A stretch of DNA of 64,000 nucleotides, taken from contig NZ_BOSI01000006.1 in assembly GCF_018403265.1 (NCBI RefSeq), forward strand, positions 62,001-126,000, written 5' to 3'. The stretch comes from Paenibacillus sp. J31TS4. Its GTDB lineage: Bacteria; Bacillota; Bacilli; Paenibacillales; NBRC-103111. The translations under genes and the position numbers were made by a program. The stretch's first letter is position 1. Each line of letters opens with the position of its first letter. The notes under the pieces were generated by a model. That model was not told the origin of the DNA. It saw nothing but the letters and a program-made list of their open reading frames with translations, and ran no database searches. Shown here piece by piece: positions 42,503-52,205 of this stretch.

Positions 42503-43687
42503 ATGGAGCAGCAAAGCAGTTCTTTGTTTCCGACGTACGCCCGGTATCCGATCACGATTGTCAAAGGAAAGGGCAGCCGGCTGTGGGACGACACCGGCAA
42601 AGAGTATTTGGACCTGATGAGCGGCCTCGCCGTCACCAGCCTCGGGCACTGCCCGGAGGCGGTTAAGCAGGCGCTCGTTGCGCAGCTCGACGAGCTGTGG
42701 CATGTGAGCAATCTGTTTCACATTCCGAACCAGGAGAAGCTCGCCGGGCTGCTGACGGCAAACTCGTGCGCCGATCGCGTCTTTTTCTGCAACAGCGGAG
42801 CGGAGGCGAACGAGGCGGCGATTAAGGCGGCGCGACGGTATCACCAGAAGGTGCTCAACACGGGGCGTTACGAGATTATCACGTTCCAGCAGTCGTTCCA
42901 CGGACGGACGCTGGCTACGCTGACGGCGACCGGGCAGGCGAAGGTGCAGGAGGGCTTCCTGCCGCTTCCCGAAGGGTTCGTGTACGCGCCCTTCAATGAC
43001 GCCGAGGCGCTCGAAGGCTACATTACGGACAAAACATGCGCGATCATGCTGGAGATGGTGCAGGCCGAAGGCGGCGTCATCGTCGCGGATCCGGCTTTCG
43101 TGCAGGAAGTGAAGCGGCTGTGCGAGAAGCACAATCTGCTCCTCATCGTCGATGAGATTCAGACCGGCATGGGACGGACCGGCAAGCTGTTCGCCCATGA
43201 GCATTACGGTATCGAGCCGGACATCTTCACCGTCGCGAAGGCGATCGCGAGCGGCTTCCCAATGGGCGCCATGCTCGGCAAGGAAAAGCTGGCGGAAGCC
43301 TTCACGGCCGGCAGCCACGGCTCGACGTTCGGCGGGACGCCGATCGCCATGGCGGCGGCCATCGCGACCGTCGAGACGATCGTGGGCGACAAGCTGGCGG
43401 ACCGGGCGGAGGAGCTTGGCCGCTATGTGACGGAGCAGCTGCGAGAGAAGCTGGGCGGCCATCCGCTGGTGAACGAGGTGCGCGGCAAGGGCCTGATCAT
43501 CGGGATTGGCTGCAAGGAGCCGGTGGCGGACCTGATCGCCGCCATTCATGCGCGCGGCGTGCTGGTCGTGACCGCGGGACCGAACGTCATTCGGCTGCTG
43601 CCGAGCCTGCTCGTCACGAAGGAAGAGCTTGATCACGGCATAGAGGTCATTGCCCAAGTGCTTGCGGAACGGACGGCGGCAGTTTAG
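42503..43687 (+). CDS. argD: Acetylornithine aminotransferase
   Basis: PLP-dependent class III aminotransferase that turns N-acetylglutamate semialdehyde into N-acetylornithine; 394 residues. NSGAEANEAAIKAARRYH (about residue 97) binds the cofactor phosphate, LLIVDEIQTGMGRTGKLFA (about 215) has the PLP-ring aspartate, and the Schiff-base lysine is in FTVAKAIASGFPMGAM (about 246). A 208-base gap with no recognisable gene separates it from argB. GGAGGGAAAAG precedes the ATG. Confidence 0.96.
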   Translation: MEQQSSSLFPTYARYPITIVKGKGSRLWDDTGKEYLDLMSGLAVTSLGHCPEAVKQALVAQLDELWHVSNLFHIPNQEKLAGLLTANSCADRVFFCNSGAEANEAAIKAARRYHQKVLNTGRYEIITFQQSFHGRTLATLTATGQAKVQEGFLPLPEGFVYAPFNDAEALEGYITDKTCAIMLEMVQAEGGVIVADPAFVQEVKRLCEKHNLLLIVDEIQTGMGRTGKLFAHEHYGIEPDIFTVAKAIASGFPMGAMLGKEKLAEAFTAGSHGSTFGGTPIAMAAAIATVETIVGDKLADRAEELGRYVTEQLREKLGGHPLVNEVRGKGLIIGIGCKEPVADLIAAIHARGVLVVTAGPNVIRLLPSLLVTKEELDHGIEVIAQVLAERTAAV

Positions 43688-43737
43688 ACGCCGGAACAAC
43701 CGGCAGGAGCTAGTGGTTACCCCAAAGGAGTGAGGAA

Positions 43738-44694
43738 ATGGCAGAGCAATTGAACATAGAGCTGAGAACGGATCTGAAGGGACGGGACTTCATCGGACTG
43801 GTGGATTACTCCCCGGAGGACATTCAATATTTGATCGATCTGGCGGTCGAGCTGAAGCGCAAAACCAAGGCGGGCGAGCCCTACCAGCCGCTGAAAGGCA
43901 AGACGCTCGGCATGATCTTTGAGAAATCGTCGACGCGGACACGCGTTTCGTTCGAGGTCGGCATGTACCAGCTGGGCGGACACGCGCTCTTCCTGAGCCG
44001 CAACGACCTGCAGATCGGGCGCGGCGAGCCGATCATGGACACCGCGCAGGTGATGTCGCGTTATCTCGACGGCATCATGATCCGCACATTCGCGCACCGC
44101 ACGGTCATTGATCTGGCGCGGGGGTCAACCGTACCGGTCATCAACGGCTTGTCGGATCTGTCCCACCCGTGCCAGGCGCTGGCCGATTACCAGACCATCT
44201 TTGAGCACAAGGGCAGCCTGAAAGGCCTCAAAATCGCCTACATCGGCGACGGCAACAACATGGCGCACTCGCTCATGATCGGCGCCGCCAAGCTCGGCAT
44301 GACCATTGCGGTCGCGACGCCGGAAGGCTACGGCCCGGACAAGGAAGTGCTTGCCGCCTCGCAGGAAGCCGCCCAGCAAAACGGCGGCGCCTGCATCGTC
44401 ACCCACGATGCGCGGGAGGCAGTCGAGCAGGCGGACGTCGTCTATACCGACGTCTGGGCAAGCATGGGCTTCGAAGCCGAGCAGAAGGAGCGCGAGAAGG
44501 CGTTCCATGCGTTCCGGGTGAACGAGGAGCTGACCAAGTACGCGAAGCCGGATTACCTGTTCATGCACTGCCTGCCCGCCCACCGCGGCGAGGAAGTGAG
44601 CGAGGGCGTCATCGACGGCAAGAACTCGATCATCTTCGATCAGGCGGAGAACCGGCTGCACGCGCAAAAGGCCATTATGGCCGCGATTATGTAA
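43738..44694 (+). CDS. argF: Ornithine carbamoyltransferase
   Basis: Makes citrulline from ornithine and carbamoyl phosphate; 318 residues. The carbamoyl phosphate motif is FEKSSTRTRVSFEVG (about residue 60), HPCQALADYQTIFEH is at about 142, and the ornithine-binding HCLPAHRGEE is at about 278. carAB, which sits beside argF in the B. subtilis operon, is absent here, so carbamoyl phosphate must come from genes elsewhere. AAAGGAGTGAGG precedes the ATG. Confidence 0.97.
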   Translation: MAEQLNIELRTDLKGRDFIGLVDYSPEDIQYLIDLAVELKRKTKAGEPYQPLKGKTLGMIFEKSSTRTRVSFEVGMYQLGGHALFLSRNDLQIGRGEPIMDTAQVMSRYLDGIMIRTFAHRTVIDLARGSTVPVINGLSDLSHPCQALADYQTIFEHKGSLKGLKIAYIGDGNNMAHSLMIGAAKLGMTIAVATPEGYGPDKEVLAASQEAAQQNGGACIVTHDAREAVEQADVVYTDVWASMGFEAEQKEREKAFHAFRVNEELTKYAKPDYLFMHCLPAHRGEEVSEGVIDGKNSIIFDQAENRLHAQKAIMAAIM

Positions 44695-44859
44695 AAACCC
44701 GCGGGAGGCGGACGGAGCATCCGCCCGCCTTTCGGTGCGGATAGATTCGGAAGGGCGGCCCGACGGGGAGAAAGAGCCGGTGAAGGGCCGGTCCCCGCTG
44801 ACGCCGCCCGCCTAAGCGGAATGCAAAATCATTTTATGGGGAAAAAGGTGGAGAGCTTC

Positions 44860-46095
44860 ATGGCGAAAGATAAAATTGTACTCGCCTATTCCGGCGGGTT
44901 GGACACGTCCGTCATCCTGACATGGCTGAAAGAGACGTATGACGCGGAGATCATTACCTTCACGGCCGATATTGGCCAGAAGGACGAGCTGGACGGACTG
45001 GAGGAAAAGGCGCTTCGCACCGGTGCCTCCAAGGTATACATCGACGACCTGCGTGAGGAATTCGCGAAGGACTTCATCTTCCCGATGTTCCAAGCGGCTG
45101 CTCTGTACGAAGGCCAGTACCTGCTCGGCACAAGCATCGCCCGTCCGCTGATCGCGAAGCGGATGGTCGAGATCGCGCGCAAGGAAGGCGCCATTGCCAT
45201 CGCACACGGCGCGACCGGCAAAGGCAACGACCAGGTGCGCTTCGAGCTGACCGCTGCCGCTCTGGCGCCGGAGATCGGTGTCATTGCACCGTGGCGGCTG
45301 GACGCGTTCCGCGAGCAATTCCCGGGCCGCGCCGAGATGATCGCCTACGCCGAGAAGCACGGCATTCCGGTGCAGGCGACGGCCTCGAAGCCGTATTCGA
45401 CCGACCGCAACCTGCTTCACATCAGCTTCGAGAGCGGCATGCTCGAGGATCCGTGGTTCGATGCGAGTGCGGAATCGAACGAAGACATGTATGTGCTCAG
45501 CGTGTCTCCGGAGAGAGCGCCCGACCAGGCCGAGTACCTGGAGCTCGAGTTCGAGCAGGGCAACTGCGTAGCGCTGAACGGCGAGCGCATGGAGCCGCTG
45601 CAGGTGATGGAGAAGCTGAACGAGCTGGGCGGCAAGCACGGCGTCGGTCGGATCGACATGGTGGAGAACCGCTTCGTCGGCATGAAGAGCCGCGGCGTGT
45701 ACGAGACGCCGGGCGGCACGATCCTGTTCCAGACCCACCGCATGATGGAGTCGCTGACGATGGATCGCGACGTGATGCATCTGCGCGACTCGCTCATCAG
45801 TAAGTATGCTTCGCTCGTGTACAACGGCTTCTGGTTCGCTCCGGAGCGTCTCGCGCTGCAAGCGCTGGTGACCGAGAGCCAGAAGAACGTGACGGGTACG
45901 GTCCGCGTGAAGCTGTACAAAGGCAACGTGATCGGAGCCGGCGTGAAGAGCCCGGTCAGCCTGTACAACCCGGACATCGCGACGATGGAAGCCGACCCGA
46001 CGCAAGCTTACGACCAAGGCGACGCGACCGGGTTCATCCGGCTGAACGCCCTGCGCCTCAAGGTGGGCGCCGGCGTCGCGCAAAACGCGAAATAA
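44860..46095 (+). CDS. argG: Argininosuccinate synthase
   Basis: ATP-dependent joining of citrulline and aspartate; 411 residues. The PP-loop is [14 protein letters not shown] at the N-terminus; [15 protein letters not shown] (about residue 118) is the second signature. ATG 44860, after AAAGGTGGAG, gives the conserved [13 protein letters not shown] start. The upstream in-frame ATG 44821 adds 13 unconserved residues and lacks a ribosome binding site. argH follows 93 bases later. Confidence 0.97.
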   Translation: MAKDKIVLAYSGGLDTSVILTWLKETYDAEIITFTADIGQKDELDGLEEKALRTGASKVYIDDLREEFAKDFIFPMFQAAALYEGQYLLGTSIARPLIAKRMVEIARKEGAIAIAHGATGKGNDQVRFELTAAALAPEIGVIAPWRLDAFREQFPGRAEMIAYAEKHGIPVQATASKPYSTDRNLLHISFESGMLEDPWFDASAESNEDMYVLSVSPERAPDQAEYLELEFEQGNCVALNGERMEPLQVMEKLNELGGKHGVGRIDMVENRFVGMKSRGVYETPGGTILFQTHRMMESLTMDRDVMHLRDSLISKYASLVYNGFWFAPERLALQALVTESQKNVTGTVRVKLYKGNVIGAGVKSPVSLYNPDIATMEADPTQAYDQGDATGFIRLNALRLKVGAGVAQNAK

Positions 46096-46188
46096 GAACA
46101 TGTCGGGGCCGCTGGCAGGCGGCCCTTTTGCTGGTAAGGGAACATAGGGAACAACCCGGTCTTCGGGATACAGAAAGGAGCATTCACC

Positions 46189-47604
46189 GTGTCGAAGCTA
46201 TGGGGCGGGCGGTTCACCAAAAAAACGGACCAGCTCGTGGAAGAATATACGGCCTCCATCTTGTTTGACAAGGAGCTGGCTGAGGAGGACATTCAGGGGA
46301 GCCTCGCGCATGTGACCATGCTGGGCAAATGCGGCATCATCCCGCAGGAGGACGCTGCCAAGATTCAGGAAGGGCTGCGCCAGGTGCTGGACCGGATTCG
46401 CAGCGGAGGTTTGACGTTCTCGGTCGAGGACGAGGACATCCACATGAACATCGAAAAAGCATTGATCGAAACGATCGGGCCGGTAGGCGGCAAGCTGCAT
46501 ACCGGGAGGAGCCGTAACGACCAGGTTGCTACCGACATGCACCTGTACCTGCGCCGCCGCGTAATCGAATTCGTCGGCCTGCTGGACAAGCTGCAGGAAG
46601 CGCTGCTGGAGCAGGCCAGGGCGAACCTGGATACCATCGTCCCGGGCTATACCCACTTGCAGCGGGCGCAGCCGATTCTGTTCGCGCATCACCTGATGGC
46701 GTACGTGTCGATGTTCCAGCGGGATATCGAACGGCTGCAGGACAGCTACAAGCGGATCAACGTGCTGCCGCTCGGCGCCGGGGCGCTGGCGGGGACGACG
46801 TTCCCGATCGACCGGCATTTCGTCGCCGAGCAGCTCGGCTTCGATGGTGTCTACGAGAATAGTCTTGATGCCGTCAGTGACCGCGATTTCATCGTGGAGT
46901 TTCTGGCGAACGCGTCGCTGATCATGACGCATCTGTCCCGCTTCTGTGAGGAGCTGGTGCTCTGGTCGAGCACTGAGTTCGCCTTCATCGAGCTGGACGA
47001 CGCTTTCTGCACGGGCAGCAGCATCATGCCGCAAAAGAAGAATCCAGACGTCGCCGAGCTCGTCCGCGGCAAGACGGGACGCGTGTACGGCAACCTCGTC
47101 GGCCTACTGACCGTCCTCAAGGCATTGCCGCTCGCCTATAACAAGGACATGCAGGAAGACAAGGAAGGCATGTTCGACACGGTGAAGACGCTGCAGGGCG
47201 CCCTCCAGCTGTTCGCTCCGATGGTCACCACCATGAAGGTGAACAAGAACCGGATGCGCCAAGCGGTCAATCAGGACTTTTCGAACGCAACCGATATCGC
47301 CGACTTCCTCGTGAACAAGGGTCTGCCTTTCCGGGAGGCGCACGAGATCATCGGCAAGACGGTGCTGTACTGCATCCAGCAGGGCAAATACCTGCTTGAC
47401 CTGTCGCTGGATGAGTTCCGGCAGTTCTCGCCGCTCTTCGACGAGGGCATCTACCCGGTGCTGCAGCCTGAGCAGGTCGTCAATGCCCGCAACGTATATG
47501 GCGGTACCGCCTCCGCGCAAGTTGAAGCTGCCGTTGGCCGTGCCGAACAGAAGCGGGGCGAAACGACGGCTTGGCTGGAGCGGTACGAGTCCGCCGGTTT
47601 GTAG
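46189..47604 (+). CDS. argH: Argininosuccinate lyase
   Basis: Last step of arginine synthesis, splitting argininosuccinate into arginine and fumarate; 471 residues of the fumarase/aspartase fold. The N-terminal [37 protein letters not shown] (about residue 105), the catalytic [10 protein letters not shown] region and the flexible signature loop [12 protein letters not shown] (about 280) are intact. The start is GTG 46189 with AAAGGAG upstream. A strong terminator closes the cluster. Confidence 0.97.
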   Translation: MSKLWGGRFTKKTDQLVEEYTASILFDKELAEEDIQGSLAHVTMLGKCGIIPQEDAAKIQEGLRQVLDRIRSGGLTFSVEDEDIHMNIEKALIETIGPVGGKLHTGRSRNDQVATDMHLYLRRRVIEFVGLLDKLQEALLEQARANLDTIVPGYTHLQRAQPILFAHHLMAYVSMFQRDIERLQDSYKRINVLPLGAGALAGTTFPIDRHFVAEQLGFDGVYENSLDAVSDRDFIVEFLANASLIMTHLSRFCEELVLWSSTEFAFIELDDAFCTGSSIMPQKKNPDVAELVRGKTGRVYGNLVGLLTVLKALPLAYNKDMQEDKEGMFDTVKTLQGALQLFAPMVTTMKVNKNRMRQAVNQDFSNATDIADFLVNKGLPFREAHEIIGKTVLYCIQQGKYLLDLSLDEFRQFSPLFDEGIYPVLQPEQVVNARNVYGGTASAQVEAAVGRAEQKRGETTAWLERYESAGL

Positions 47605-47710
47605 TCTTTTTCATCAGTCCCGGCCTTGATCCAGTTGGACAGGCCGCTCGAACATCCCGCTAGGCAGGATGCGGCTGGGGGGCACTCCGGCTTCCCGTCC
47701 TGCAGACAAA

Positions 47711-47748
47711 GAACCGCCCGCTGCTATGTGCAGCGGGCGGTTCTCTTT
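47711..47748 (+). terminator. Terminator shared by argH and the convergent DUF4097 gene
   Basis: GAACCGCCCGCTGC (47711-47724) pairs with GCAGCGGGCGGTTC (47730-47743), a perfect 14-bp stem, followed by TCTTTTG on the plus strand and TTTGTC on the minus strand. It can serve both directions. Confidence 0.88.
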
Positions 47749-47776
47749 TGCGGATAAGGCGGGACGGCACTGACGC

Positions 47777-48673
47777 TTAGCGCAGGCTGTTCACGGCCAC
47801 GCTGCCAATGTCGTTGGTCAGCTTGATGAGCGGGCCCCCGTCACCGTTAGTGGCCGCCCAGCGCCGCCTCTCCTTTTGCTCGAACGAGAGGCCGGGCAGA
47901 TTGGTGTTAAGGCTGCCGATGTCGGTCGTCGCCTCGAGCCGGAAGCCGGCGTCTTCCTTCACCTGGATCCGGATGCTGCCCGTGTCGCTGTTCGCTTCTA
48001 CGCCTCCCGCGAGAACCGGGAGATCGAGCTGGATGCTGCCGGTATCGCTGACGGCGCGAAGCTCCGCCTCGATGTTGGAGCCCCGAATGGCGCCGGTATC
48101 GGTCTGCAGGACGGCGTCCTTGCCGCGGAAATCGCTCAGCTCGACCTTGCCGGTGCCGAGCTTGATCAGGAGCGTATCCGCCTGCAGGCCGGACATCCGG
48201 ACGGCTCCCGTGTCGGCGCGCAGATCCAGACGCTCGTAGACCTTGTCGGGCAGGCTCACCTCCAAGGTAGGCCATTGGACCCGGCCGTCGGCGATGAGAG
48301 CGAGAATCTGGGTCAGGTCAATGCCGATATGGAAGGTCTTGTTGGAGCGGGCATCGACGACCAGCTCACCGTCGGGCGACAGCTTGGCATCGAGCCGCGC
48401 GTAGTCTTTGTTCGCCTCCGCCATGCTTCCGGTCAGCCGCAGCTTCACATCGGACCCTGTCGACTTGGTGACGACAACGTTGCTCGTCCCCGCGCTCAGC
48501 CGCATGCTCTTCACTTTGTCGGCTTCGAACGTCTTCTCGATCTCGATGGGAACCAGGCCGATCTGCTCCGGCTCGGACAGCCGGAACTCCTGGAGGCTCC
48601 AGGCAACGCCGATGCCTCCGACCAAGATGCACAGCACGGCGAGGCTGATCAGTAATTTGAATCCGATTTTCAT
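47777..48673 (-). CDS. DUF4097 family membrane-anchored beta-repeat protein
   Basis: 298 residues. A single membrane anchor at about residues 7-27 is followed by an extracytoplasmic domain in which the same turn returns every 20 or so residues: RADTGAVRM, QTDTGAIRG, VSDTGSIQL, NSDTGSIRI, TTDIGSLNT, TNDIGSVAV. This ladder is the mark of the DUF4097 beta-solenoid family; function unknown. It begins 3 bases after the DUF1700 gene stop, so the two form an operon. In other Firmicutes such pairs often follow a PadR regulator gene; none is seen here. Confidence 0.88.
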   Translation of the reverse strand: MKIGFKLLISLAVLCILVGGIGVAWSLQEFRLSEPEQIGLVPIEIEKTFEADKVKSMRLSAGTSNVVVTKSTGSDVKLRLTGSMAEANKDYARLDAKLSPDGELVVDARSNKTFHIGIDLTQILALIADGRVQWPTLEVSLPDKVYERLDLRADTGAVRMSGLQADTLLIKLGTGKVELSDFRGKDAVLQTDTGAIRGSNIEAELRAVSDTGSIQLDLPVLAGGVEANSDTGSIRIQVKEDAGFRLEATTDIGSLNTNLPGLSFEQKERRRWAATNGDGGPLIKLTNDIGSVAVNSLR

Positions 48674-48676
48674 CTG

Positions 48677-49648
48677 CTATTGCCCCTTAATCAATCGAAT
48701 GTTCATACGAGTGTATTTCTTCACGCCCAGCAGGAACCATTTGTTCAAGCGGCTCACGAGCAGCAGGAGCAGCAGGCCGACCCCGAAGGCAAAGAGGGCT
48801 CCGAACACCTCGAGCTTTAGAATGATGATCGTCTGGGGAATCCCCGTCCCGAGCAGGATGAAGACCGGGCTGAACACGAGCACGATCGAGACGACGGTGA
48901 CGGCGAAGAGACTGGCGGCGACGGCCACAACCGGAGCGAGGACGAACACCAGGTTGAAAAAGCCGAGCAGCAGGGCGGACAAGAGCGGCCGCCAGCTGTT
49001 CTCCTGTGGTGCAGCGGCGGCCTTCTCGTAGCGGCCTTCGGGCGGGTATGGCTCCTCGCTTCCGGGCCGGAAGCTCTGCCAGCCGGCCCCCGGCTTTTGG
49101 CCGGCGGAAGCGCCGCCGAAGCGAGCGGCATCGCCGTGCGGCTGGCCGGCAGAAGCGCCGCCGGAGCGTGCGGCATCGCCGTGCGGCTGGCCGGCGGAAG
49201 CGCCACCGGAGCGTGCGGCATCGCCGTGCGGCTGGCCGGCGGAAGCGCCACCCGAGCGAGCGGCATCGCCGTGCGGCTGGCCGGCGGATGTGCCGCCGGA
49301 GCGAGCAGCGTCGCCGTGCGGCTGGCTGGCGGATGTGCCGCCGGAGCGAGCAGCGTCGCTGTGCGGCTGGCCGTCGGAAGCGCCGCCGGAGCGAGCCGCA
49401 TCCTGCGAGGGGCGACTGAAGCCGATGATCCGGCGGGAGCCGGTCGGCGGCTCCTCCGCAGGCGGCTTTTCGGCTGTGCCGCCCTTCGGCTGGTAGCCGA
49501 GCGACTGGGCGACTTCATGCTCGCTTTTGCCGTTCTCCAAAGCCTTTTGAAACAGATCCTCGTAGACTTTGCGGATCTGCTTGCGCTCCTCTTCGGGGAG
49601 GCGTTTTAACTTTATATCGAGGTCCTGGAAAAACTCTTCTTTCGACAT
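48677..49648 (-). CDS. DUF1700 family membrane protein with 15-residue tandem repeats
   Basis: 323 residues. The N-terminal region (about 1-55: MSKEEFFQDLDIKLKRLP, with YEDLFQKALENGKSEHEV) is the cytosolic DUF1700/HAAS helical domain, and the C-terminal 110 residues hold three or four transmembrane helices. Between them sit seven copies of a 15-residue unit close to DAARSGGASAGQPHG, a disordered, glycine-rich linker not usual in this family. ATG 49648 is chosen because GAAGAAGGTG lies at a proper distance; ATG 49654 is closer to it. Such pairs are envelope-stress or cell-shape linked in some Firmicutes, but the mechanism is unknown. Confidence 0.88.
   Translation of the reverse strand: MSKEEFFQDLDIKLKRLPEEERKQIRKVYEDLFQKALENGKSEHEVAQSLGYQPKGGTAEKPPAEEPPTGSRRIIGFSRPSQDAARSGGASDGQPHSDAARSGGTSASQPHGDAARSGGTSAGQPHGDAARSGGASAGQPHGDAARSGGASAGQPHGDAARSGGASAGQPHGDAARFGGASAGQKPGAGWQSFRPGSEEPYPPEGRYEKAAAAPQENSWRPLLSALLLGFFNLVFVLAPVVAVAASLFAVTVVSIVLVFSPVFILLGTGIPQTIIILKLEVFGALFAFGVGLLLLLLVSRLNKWFLLGVKKYTRMNIRLIKGQ
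49088..49402 (-). repeat. Seven 45-bp tandem repeats in the DUF1700 gene
   Basis: Seven consecutive 45-bp units, in frame, encode DAARSGG[A/T]S[A/D][G/S]QPH[G/S]; the last has DAARFGGASAGQKPG. The middle copies are nearly identical at the DNA level, so copy number can change by slippage without breaking the frame. The GC-rich repeats give long open frames on the other strand that are not genes. Confidence 0.93.
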
Positions 49649-49729
49649 GAACATGCACCTTCTTCTTTCATGGCTGACTCCTTGCTCCTAACAATACAGC
49701 AACCCGGTCACGCTTACCTAGTATCCGAA

Positions 49730-49758
49730 GTCATATGACCTGTCACAAGATAATTGGT
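49730..49758 (-). promoter_or_regulatory. Candidate promoter of the DUF1700-DUF4097 operon with palindromic operator
   Basis: On the minus strand, TTGTGA (49758-49753), a 17-base spacer and GATACT (49735-49730). The spacer holds a perfect 10-bp palindrome GTCATATGAC (49740-49749), a likely repressor or activator site. Confidence 0.5.
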
Positions 49759-49821
49759 TCGGAGCGGCTGCTGGAATTGGGGACCAATGACCGCTATCGT
49801 CCGCCGAATGGCAGAACAAAG

Positions 49822-49847
49822 AAGCCCTTGGCGGTGGCCAAGGGCTT
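49822..49847 (-). terminator. Terminator of the VanW-like gene
   Basis: AAGCCCTTGGC (49822-49832) pairs with GCCAAGGGCTT (49837-49847), an 11-bp perfect stem, 15 bases after the stop on the minus strand. It is followed on that strand by CTTTGTT. Confidence 0.78.
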
Positions 49848-49862
49848 GTGATTGTCAGGCGG

Positions 49863-51317
49863 TTAGCGGGGGGCAGGCGCGGCGATGGTTTGCAGGCCGT
49901 CCTCGATTAGGGAGGGGGCGGGGTAAGGGGAGGAAGGCGTACGGGGTGTCTCCTCAGAGGTGGCGACGATCCGGGGCTGAGGGGGATACGTGTCTTTGGA
50001 AATAAGGGATGACGACAGCAAAGCACCGCCATATCGCGTATCGCGGTAGGTCTCCACGACGAAGCCCGGCTTCCCCACGCTTACGAGAGCCGTCCCTCCT
50101 TTCGGCAGCGCGCTGTCGGTCACATAGCGAACGGGCGGCTCCAGCGTCTGGATAATTTGAGAGCGCAGCTCATAGACGAAGGGGCGTTCAGGTGTCCGGC
50201 CATATAGTTTGACCGTCAACTGTTCATTGGTAACGAATGTTTTGACGAGCAGATAGGCGTCCGTTTCATTGCGGAACCGGAAGTTGATGGCCCCCTCCGC
50301 GAAGGTCGCGTCCTGGCCGAGTGGTACGTAAGAGACGGGCAGCGAATGGTTGCGTCTCTCGAGCGGCCGGAAGCCGGCGAGCAAAAGGGTGTTGTACAGC
50401 GTCGTGGACACTTGGCAAATGCCGCCGCCGATCCCCGGGACGAGCTTCCCATTCAGGATAACGGGCGCCTCCCGAAACCCGTATTGCGTCTCCGCCTGTT
50501 TGACCAGGCGGCCGTAGTCGAACAGCTCGCCCGGCGCGAGGAGGACGCCGTCGGCCGCTGCCGCTGCCGCCCGGATGTTATGCGCCCGGCCTTCTCCGCT
50601 TCCGGAGAAGGCGGTCGTGTACTCGGCCAGCTTGGCTTCGACACGCTGCAGACGAAGCGTTGCAAGCGTAACACGAGGCTCGACCGTTTTGAGCGGGACT
50701 GTCGTATCCAGGGGAGCTGCGCTGTCGCTTGCCGTCAATAATTGCGCGGGAAATAATCTGTCCATGCTCTCTCCGAACGTTTCCCAGTCCACCCGCTTGA
50801 CCGCCTGGCCGTCTACGAGCTCGAGCCGGTCGTCCGGATGAACGATCCGGACGGCATTTTTCGGCTGGCTGTTGGCGAGCGGAGGCCAGGCCAGCAGCAT
50901 CTGCTGCTGCGTTGCATTCCCGTCACGCGATAAGGTAAGATAAAAGGATGTTCCTCTCAGCTTCCATCGGGACCAGGCTCTTGCCAGCGCCGGTCCCTTT
51001 TCGAGTTTCTCCCGAGCCGTGTCGAATTCCGGCCAGTCCAGCCTATATCCGAGCTCGCCGGCCGTCCGTTCCGCCGGCGGGTAAGCGGAGTCGTCCGGGA
51101 TGAGACGAATGCGCTTTCCGGCGAGCGCTTCCGCTGCCTTGCGCAGCTCGTTTTCAGCTTCTTCCCAAGTGCGGACGGAGGCGGAGACGCCTTCGATCCG
51201 GACACCGGCCGGCAGTGTCTCAAGCGCAGCATACATTTGGACACCGGTCATCCCGCCCAGCAGCGTCAACGCACCCGCTGCTGCCATCCATAAGAGAGAG
51301 AGTTTGGGCCTTTTCAT
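49863..51317 (-). CDS. VanW family exported protein
   Basis: 484 residues. A signal anchor (about residues 8-28: SLLWMAAAGALTLLGG) leads to a region of about 200 residues resembling a peptidoglycan-binding (PG_binding_4) domain. The VanW domain follows (about 235-400): NIRAAAAAADGVLLAPGELF, GGGICQVSTTLYNTLLLAG and RRNHSLPVSYVPLGQDATF. VanW occurs in some vancomycin-resistance clusters, but most chromosomal members like this one have no link to resistance and their activity is unknown. The tail is Pro/Ser-rich. ATG 51317 follows AAAGGAGG; the longer in-frame start at 51380 has no support. Confidence 0.9.
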   Translation of the reverse strand: MKRPKLSLLWMAAAGALTLLGGMTGVQMYAALETLPAGVRIEGVSASVRTWEEAENELRKAAEALAGKRIRLIPDDSAYPPAERTAGELGYRLDWPEFDTAREKLEKGPALARAWSRWKLRGTSFYLTLSRDGNATQQQMLLAWPPLANSQPKNAVRIVHPDDRLELVDGQAVKRVDWETFGESMDRLFPAQLLTASDSAAPLDTTVPLKTVEPRVTLATLRLQRVEAKLAEYTTAFSGSGEGRAHNIRAAAAAADGVLLAPGELFDYGRLVKQAETQYGFREAPVILNGKLVPGIGGGICQVSTTLYNTLLLAGFRPLERRNHSLPVSYVPLGQDATFAEGAINFRFRNETDAYLLVKTFVTNEQLTVKLYGRTPERPFVYELRSQIIQTLEPPVRYVTDSALPKGGTALVSVGKPGFVVETYRDTRYGGALLSSSLISKDTYPPQPRIVATSEETPRTPSSPYPAPSLIEDGLQTIAAPAPR

Positions 51318-51518
51318 CCCGGGGCCTCCTTTCCCGTCTGCCTGTTTTCTACAGTCTATGTAGACAGGCCGGCGATTCATGCCGGATACGGCGGCTCGAA
51401 CGGTGCGGACAAAGAAGTTGTTATTTTGTGAAAAATTTGCGATTTGGCTGGTTTCGCAAAGGATTCTTGTCTATTATGTCGAAGTATAAGAAGGCTACTA
51501 CAAACAGGATGTGATATA

Positions 51519-52205
51519 ATGATAGAAATGCAGGACGTCTGGAAAACTTACCCAGACGGCACGCACGCAGTTCGCGGAATCGACCTGAAAGTGAATGCGA
51601 ATGAGTTCGTGTATGTCGTCGGTCCTTCGGGTGCCGGTAAATCGACATTCATGAAGATGATATATAGGGAAGAACGGCCGACCAAAGGCCAGATTTTCGT
51701 CAACGGGTTCAATCTAGAAAAGCTCAAACCCCGCAAGATTCCTTATGTCAGACGCAATATCGGCGTCATCTTTCAAGATTTCCGACTTCTCCCCAAGTTG
51801 ACGGTTTACGAGAATATAGCATTTGCCATGGAAGCGATCGAGGCGCCCAAGAAGCTGATCAAGAAGCGGACGCTCGAAGTGCTCGACCTGGTCGGACTGA
51901 AAAACAAAGTAGCCAGCCTGCCGACCCAACTGTCGGGCGGAGAGCAGCAGCGGGTCGCTATCGCGCGAGCCATCGTCAACAATCCGGCCGTCATCATTGC
52001 GGACGAGCCGACCGGCAACCTGGATCCAGAAACATCCTGGGGCATTATGAACCTGCTCGAGGAGATCAATTATAGAGGCACCACCATCATCATGGCCACT
52101 CACAACAAAGAGATCGTCAATACCATCCGCAAGCGGGTCATCGCGATCGAAAAAGGCGTCATCGTGCGTGACCAGGCGAGAGGGGATTACGGGTATGACG
52201 ATTAA
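51519..52205 (+). CDS. ftsE: Cell division ATP-binding protein FtsE
   Basis: ABC-type ATPase that with FtsX activates peptidoglycan hydrolases during division or elongation. 228 residues. Walker A is [16 protein letters not shown], the Q-loop is [10 protein letters not shown], the signature is [15 protein letters not shown], Walker B is [14 protein letters not shown] and the switch histidine is in MATHNKE. ATG 51519 gives the conserved [14 protein letters not shown] start; the longer frame from 51444 has no ribosome binding site. It overlaps ftsX by 11 bases. Confidence 0.97.
   Translation: MIEMQDVWKTYPDGTHAVRGIDLKVNANEFVYVVGPSGAGKSTFMKMIYREERPTKGQIFVNGFNLEKLKPRKIPYVRRNIGVIFQDFRLLPKLTVYENIAFAMEAIEAPKKLIKKRTLEVLDLVGLKNKVASLPTQLSGGEQQRVAIARAIVNNPAVIIADEPTGNLDPETSWGIMNLLEEINYRGTTIIMATHNKEIVNTIRKRVIAIEKGVIVRDQARGDYGYDD

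Noticed and set aside
49088-49402. CRISPR array
   Set aside because: The 45-bp units are contiguous without unique spacers and are in frame in a coding gene; no cas genes are near.
49006-49609. Long plus-strand reading frames opposite the DUF1700 gene (up to 170 residues)
   Set aside because: They are the complement of the 45-bp GC-rich repeats, lack ribosome binding sites and look like translated repeat DNA. The minus-strand frame has recognisable family domains at both ends.
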